NCBI RefSeq assembly: GCF_030285785.1
Contig: NZ_CP127247.1
Span: 992,001-1,056,000, forward strand
Source of the DNA: Parasedimentitalea psychrophila
Lineage (GTDB): Bacteria; Pseudomonadota; Alphaproteobacteria; Rhodobacterales; Rhodobacteraceae
Length of the DNA: 64,000 bases
Reading direction: 5' to 3'
Numbering within the stretch: the stretch's first letter is position 1; every line of letters begins with the position of its first letter. The notes below the pieces were generated by a model. It was not told the DNA's origin. It made no database searches and saw nothing but the letters and a program-made list of their open reading frames with translations. A program made the translations under genes and the position numbers. This document shows positions 60,189-64,000 of this stretch, one piece after another.

Positions 60189-61256
60189 TTAATTGCTGGC
60201 CAAAGTGGTCAGGCCCGGGGCCGTCGCCAGCTCCATAAACTGGGATGCGACCAAATACAGCATCACAATGGCGGCCAGCCCTGCGACCCTGAACAGCGGT
60301 GTCAGGTCACGATCTGCAGGCGGCACAGCTCGGGTTATGGTTCGATCAGCGGCAGTTTTTTCAGCCCGGTATGACGCCGATTGCAGGCCCCGCCCGACAG
60401 GTTTCAAGGCGCCTTTTGTGACGCGGCCCGGCTGCAACACTTCTACCAACAGGAAATTACGCGGAAAACGATAATCAGCCACCGCCTGGGTCACCCGCAA
60501 TGCCGCCCCCGATTTCATTTGCACAACAGAGCCACTTTTTGGCAGTTCGCAGGTCTTGGTGAGCGAGGAAATGAAATCATTTACCGCCCTGATCACCCCC
60601 GGCAAAGCAAAGGCCGTTTCCTCGACAAAAACATGATGCCCAGTGACATGCTCTGAGCCGAAGGCCTGAAAACCGATTTTTTGGCTGCCATTTTCATCCA
60701 CACCGCTGGAAAACAGGCTGGGATGAATTTGCAGCGCCAGCCCCCCCGGGTCTTCGACCGATGACAGCTGCTCGGGCTTGAGCAATTGATCGGACGGGCA
60801 CCAATGGATCAGCTCTGGCCTGTTCAGGGCGACGATCTGACTGACGACCAGACGGGCAATATGGACTCGGTTTGAAAACAGCACGACACCCGGAGACTGC
60901 GTTTCGGGGGCGGCGTCGGGCCGCAGGAGACTGTCATCACCGACGGTCACAAAAATGGTCTTGCGGTGCCCCTGAACAATATCCTCGGCCTCGGGTTGCT
61001 GCATTTTTGTATAAGAGGATGCCAAGGCACCCTGAAATCCAGCCAGCGCCAGGGGCTGTTGATTTTGCGATATCTTGATGAGGATGCCGTCGGCGTTGAT
61101 CAGACCAAAGGCCCCACCGCGATGATCCACCAAAGCCACAGGAATATCATCACCAAAGATCAGTCTCAGCCGATCGACAAAGGCGGCATAGGCAAAGGGT
61201 TGGTAATCCAGATACAGCAGGGCGGCTTCAATTTTGGCAGGTCTGATCGGTGGCAT
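60189..61256 (-). CDS. Hypothetical protein with C-terminal membrane helix
   Basis: A 355-residue protein beginning MPPIRPAKIEAALLYLDYQP. A mixed alpha/beta region occupies most of it, and a transmembrane helix lies near the C-terminus (about 322-342, LFRVAGLAAIVMLYLVA). I use the ATG at 61256 (AGGA ten bases upstream); ATG 61262 or TTG 61265 are possible. I do not recognise the family; a DUF4261-like resemblance is too weak to claim. Confidence 0.68.
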   Translation of the reverse strand: MPPIRPAKIEAALLYLDYQPFAYAAFVDRLRLIFGDDIPVALVDHRGGAFGLINADGILIKISQNQQPLALAGFQGALASSYTKMQQPEAEDIVQGHRKTIFVTVGDDSLLRPDAAPETQSPGVVLFSNRVHIARLVVSQIVALNRPELIHWCPSDQLLKPEQLSSVEDPGGLALQIHPSLFSSGVDENGSQKIGFQAFGSEHVTGHHVFVEETAFALPGVIRAVNDFISSLTKTCELPKSGSVVQMKSGAALRVTQAVADYRFPRNFLLVEVLQPGRVTKGALKPVGRGLQSASYRAEKTAADRTITRAVPPADRDLTPLFRVAGLAAIVMLYLVASQFMELATAPGLTTLASN

Positions 61257-61443
61257 GAGCATCAATTCCTGTAAGAAAAATTCGGGCTCATTCTGGATAT
61301 CAATATAATTTGCGGAAAATACGGCATAAGATTGACGATATTAATAGGTCATTAACCGACGAGGAGATCGCCCAATCACGGCATCACAATCGCGCCGTCA
61401 AAAAGGCGCCCCGTCCCCTTGTTTTGGGGGTCCTGAAAATACC

Positions 61444-62415
61444 TTAGTCCGTCGTTTTCTGATGAAGCTTGAATGCCTCGTTCAGCGCTGCGGCCAGCAG
61501 GGTTTGCTGGACCGGCGAGAACCCGGACGTGAGTGGTTTATCCCGGTTTGGATCATCGGGACTAAAGAGCGGCCCGTCGTTGGGGAAATATGCCTTCTGC
61601 AACTGGTCGTTTGCCGCCAGAAACTGATCCAGATAGTCCTGCCGGGTTTGGCGGGTGAACAGATCACCAGAGCCCGTGAACCCGTCAAGCTGCAAGGGTT
61701 TCAGGGCGCGGTAGATGCTGCGCAACTGGCGGCCGTCCAAATGTGGCGACAGCGCCAGCAGAACGTCGATAACATCCTTGCTGGGCGAGATATTCCGCTC
61801 TGCCGCGCTGGCCACAAGATGCCCCGGTTCAAGCCCCAGCAGAGCGGCAAAATCCGCCATGATGTCACCGTTCACAAAGCGATCGCGCTGGTACAGGCGC
61901 GGCATGATTTCGGCCTGTGGAAAACAGTCAGCCCAGCCATCCAGCAGCCGGTTGTAATCGGTGATCGAGCGTCCCAGACGGCTGGTCAGGAACTGATCAA
62001 ACGGCATGACGTTGCGGCCGTTTTTGATCCTCTGTTTGAAGAACGCTTCGGCATATCGGTCTTGCCGACGAAGATAGACGATGATTTTCAAAGGGTAGTC
62101 TGACAGGAACGGCAGGGCAGCGCGAATTTTGGATGCCTCTATCAGCGAAAAAATCTCGCTGGACAGCAGGATTTTTCCGTTCGGTCGTTTTGCCGCCTGT
62201 GCTGCGATTTCCTGTTGAAGGGCCTCGTTGAAATTGTGATCGCCGCCTTTGCGGCGAATGCTGTTGGCAAGATCGTTATGGGCCGCCCGGTGCCGCCCGG
62301 ATTCAACAAACCAGATATCCGCCGCCTGCAAGGCATCGCTGTTGGCAACAATTGCCGATTGGATCGCCGTGGTGCCGGTTTTCGGGGTGCCTATGTGCAG
62401 GATGATTTCAGTCAT
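61444..62415 (-). CDS. Sulfotransferase-family protein
   Basis: A 323-residue protein with the PAPS-binding 5'-phosphosulfate loop HIGTPKTGTTAIQ at residues 7-19 and a 3'-phosphate site around IVYLRRQDRYAEAFFKQ (111-127). Such enzymes transfer sulfate to glycans or small molecules. Its start overlaps the stop of the glycosyltransferase gene (ATGA), suggesting a sulfated surface glycan. 178 bp of non-coding DNA follow it. Confidence 0.85.
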   Translation of the reverse strand: MTEIILHIGTPKTGTTAIQSAIVANSDALQAADIWFVESGRHRAAHNDLANSIRRKGGDHNFNEALQQEIAAQAAKRPNGKILLSSEIFSLIEASKIRAALPFLSDYPLKIIVYLRRQDRYAEAFFKQRIKNGRNVMPFDQFLTSRLGRSITDYNRLLDGWADCFPQAEIMPRLYQRDRFVNGDIMADFAALLGLEPGHLVASAAERNISPSKDVIDVLLALSPHLDGRQLRSIYRALKPLQLDGFTGSGDLFTRQTRQDYLDQFLAANDQLQKAYFPNDGPLFSPDDPNRDKPLTSGFSPVQQTLLAAALNEAFKLHQKTTD

Positions 62416-63494
62416 TGTGCAACCGGATCAAGTGCCACTGGCCTCATCGGGCCACGTTTCATGTTGGCAATGAGCACATTGATTTCCGCCGTTGTCAGAT
62501 CCGGAACTGTGGGGCGACGGCCAATAAAGCCCGCCTCATATAGTTGTGCCTGCAATTTGGGCAGATCAAGCTCTCCGATGGACCGGAAGTCCACCCGCCG
62601 GGCGTCTTCGTCCACCCAGCTGTTGCGCAGCGCATCAAAGCAGGTCACCTTGGCATCCGCAAATGTCTCGAGCTGGCGAACAAGGCCGGCAAGCAGCCCC
62701 GCACGGCGGCGAAATATCATCCCGATCCGGGTTCCCGACTGAATAGCATACGCGGCCATATGCAGCGCCGAACCGTCCAGACATACGATTTCACGCGCGG
62801 CGCTATAGCGGGCAAGCTGTTCTTTGGCGGTGAACAGCTCCGGGTAGAAAATCGAATACCCCTCAGCCTCCAACAGGGATTCTATCTGCTCTTCGCCAAA
62901 CACACCGCCGCGCTTGTCCCACAATTGCGTCCGCGAGATATACAGGCGCTCTGATCCGTTTGGGGTGACCGCCGATTTGACCTGCGCCCGGGAAAAGTCG
63001 CGATAGCGCGGCGATCCGGTAATCCGGGGGCCGTGACCAAAGCCGGGGTCGGGCACGATCAAATGCTCCACCCGCACCGGCTTTGCGACGATGTTTATCG
63101 GTTTGCCACCGGAAAAGATGTCCAGAAATGGTTTATAGCGATCCCGCGCCTTACGGGCGCCGCCCCGGAACGGAATGTAGACCACGCTGTCAATACTGTC
63201 TGACAGCTCGTCAAAGGCCCATAGTCGGGGGGTGGACTCCAATAGGAAGTGCCCAAAATGGGGGCGTATCCAGCCGCCGAACAAATGGCGACCGGCAAGA
63301 TGCGGGATATCGCCTGTCACCGGCAGCGGCACGTCGGTTCCCCGGCGCGGGCCTTTGATGCCACGGGAAAACTCACAAAAGGAGCCGTCCTGCCGCAGCA
63401 CGCCACAGCGGTCGTCTGCGTCCAAAGGCGAAATAACCGCATCATCCAGGCGCTCATAGGTATCCGACAGACCGCCGATAGAATGAATTTTCAT
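62412..63494 (-). CDS. Glycosyltransferase family 61 protein
   Basis: A 360-residue protein with GT61 (DUF563) features: IRPHFGHFLLESTPRLWAF, RLYISRTQL, GVFGEEQIESLLEAEGYSIF, and LDGSALHMAAYA. It has no signal peptide or membrane segment, so it probably acts in the cytoplasm on nucleotide sugars. It precedes and is coupled to the sulfotransferase gene. Acceptor and sugar unknown. Confidence 0.85.
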   Translation of the reverse strand: MKIHSIGGLSDTYERLDDAVISPLDADDRCGVLRQDGSFCEFSRGIKGPRRGTDVPLPVTGDIPHLAGRHLFGGWIRPHFGHFLLESTPRLWAFDELSDSIDSVVYIPFRGGARKARDRYKPFLDIFSGGKPINIVAKPVRVEHLIVPDPGFGHGPRITGSPRYRDFSRAQVKSAVTPNGSERLYISRTQLWDKRGGVFGEEQIESLLEAEGYSIFYPELFTAKEQLARYSAAREIVCLDGSALHMAAYAIQSGTRIGMIFRRRAGLLAGLVRQLETFADAKVTCFDALRNSWVDEDARRVDFRSIGELDLPKLQAQLYEAGFIGRRPTVPDLTTAEINVLIANMKRGPMRPVALDPVAQ

Positions 63495-63656
63495 ATGTTA
63501 TTCTGCCCTCAATACACGTATACCGCGAACGTCTTCAAAAGGATTTTACTGATGGCGCGATTGAAAGTAAACTATGGGCGCAGGCCTGTGCAAAATTGAG
63601 CACACCCTATAAAAGCCTGCCAAAAAAACTGAGGCCGGGCAGAAAAGGTAGCAGAC

Positions 63657-64000
63657 ATGACTGCGTTATTTGAGACCAACAGCATTTCGCAGGCCGCAAA
63701 GGCCGGAAACTTCTGGTTGAAAGGAACAAACTGCGACCTTGTTGCCGAACTGCGGTCGGAGACACTGCTGGTTACGTTCGACAACCTGGCTTCAATCAAT
63801 GAAAGACCCGAGACGCCGCCATGGGGGCCCTGGCTTGGCCCGCGAGCCAAGGCCTTGGGCTATAGTATTCTGGGTGTGCAGTCGCATCATAAAGACTGGT
63901 ATCGCACCTCAGAGCCGCCGGAACAGATATCAGGTCTTCAGGCCAGTGGATTTTTCGATCGCTTCAAACACATCGTGTTTACCGGAACCTCCATGGGCGG
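63657..64000 (+). CDS. Alpha/beta-hydrolase-like protein, 3' end beyond the window
   Basis: An open frame of 114 complete codons running off the window end. It starts MTALFETNSISQAAK; then LLVTFDNLASINE, GYSILGVQSHHKDWYR, FDRFKHIVFTGTSMGG. The G-x-S-x-G-G after a hydrophobic strand is a nucleophile elbow of alpha/beta hydrolases. The ATG at 63657 has a modest AAGGTAG upstream. Divergent from the glycosyltransferase gene across 162 bp. Relatives in Roseobacters are sometimes labelled PAPS reductase, which the sequence does not support. Confidence 0.75.
   Translation, partial: MTALFETNSISQAAKAGNFWLKGTNCDLVAELRSETLLVTFDNLASINERPETPPWGPWLGPRAKALGYSILGVQSHHKDWYRTSEPPEQISGLQASGFFDRFKHIVFTGTSMG

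Noticed and set aside
61266-61443. CCCC-TTGTTTT-GGGG hairpin near the sulfotransferase stop
   Set aside because: Only a 4-bp stem with no T-run directly after it; not enough for a terminator call.

Overview
The window is a piece of a high-GC alphaproteobacterial chromosome, most likely a marine Roseobacter-group member of the Rhodobacteraceae. The evidence is gene content and order (argH - small lipoprotein - lysA - TIGR02302-type membrane protein; phaA/phaB; etfQO; greA; pyrB - pyrC-like - plsY; a 44-residue aa3-type cytochrome oxidase subunit IV) and several palindromic intergenic repeats of the kind scattered through these genomes. No rRNA, tRNA, CRISPR array, plasmid origin or prophage was seen. 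Almost everything reads as core chromosome; the only mobile DNA is a pair of decayed insertion sequences at about 25.76-26.97 kb.

Layout. 0-7 kb: zinc-ribbon membrane protein, then a leftward run argH > lipoprotein > lysA > TIGR02302 protein (arginine and lysine/diaminopimelate synthesis). 7-10.6 kb: thioredoxin-like protein, two small unknowns, a sterol-desaturase-like enzyme and an EAL protein with an altered active site. 10.7-13 kb: phaA and phaB (polyhydroxybutyrate precursor synthesis), each with a hairpin terminator and with palindromes upstream. 13-19 kb: a 46-residue protein, LysR regulator plus DMT exporter, DUF465, DUF2007 plus a methyltransferase, octaprenyl diphosphate synthase, and a Qnr-like pentapeptide protein. 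18.5-25.8 kb: ispE with a TPR protein, ETF-ubiquinone oxidoreductase, soxR divergent from a VOC protein, greA and a membrane protein.

25.8-27.2 kb: an IS481-family remnant abutting an IS5-family remnant, followed by mosaic repeats. 27.2-31.6 kb: molybdenum-cofactor genes fdhD > mobA > mobB > moeA and an AzlC/AzlD branched-chain amino acid exporter. 31.7-35.3 kb: small secreted protein, lipoprotein, cytochrome oxidase subunit IV, and a membrane glycerophosphodiesterase overlapping a secreted phospholipase-A2-like gene. 35.5-40.7 kb: acyl-CoA dehydrogenase > MBL hydrolase > DUF6173 operon, tsaC, yqgE.

40.9-47.2 kb: DsbD-N-like protein, Nudix hydrolase and an RND efflux pump with its adaptor. 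47.3-49.3 kb: moaB preceded by a 15-bp tandem repeat, metallophosphoesterase, family-4 uracil-DNA glycosylase. 49.5-53.9 kb: pyrB, three membrane-protein genes, a dihydroorotase homologue lacking its metal ligands, and plsY, all overlapping or nearly so; a low-GC patch runs from the third membrane gene into the 5' end of the dihydroorotase homologue. 54-60 kb: gshA, rsmE, ubiA and an OmpA/BON protein. 60-64 kb: an unknown, then a sulfotransferase and a family-61 glycosyltransferase (surface glycan modification), and the start of an alpha/beta-hydrolase-like gene cut by the window end.

Most worth following up: the pyrB-pyrC' cluster with its foreign-looking patch; the PLA2-like/glycerophosphodiesterase pair; the Qnr-like protein; the leader peptide and twin 13-mers before phaA; the moaB tandem repeat; and the dispersed palindromic repeat families.
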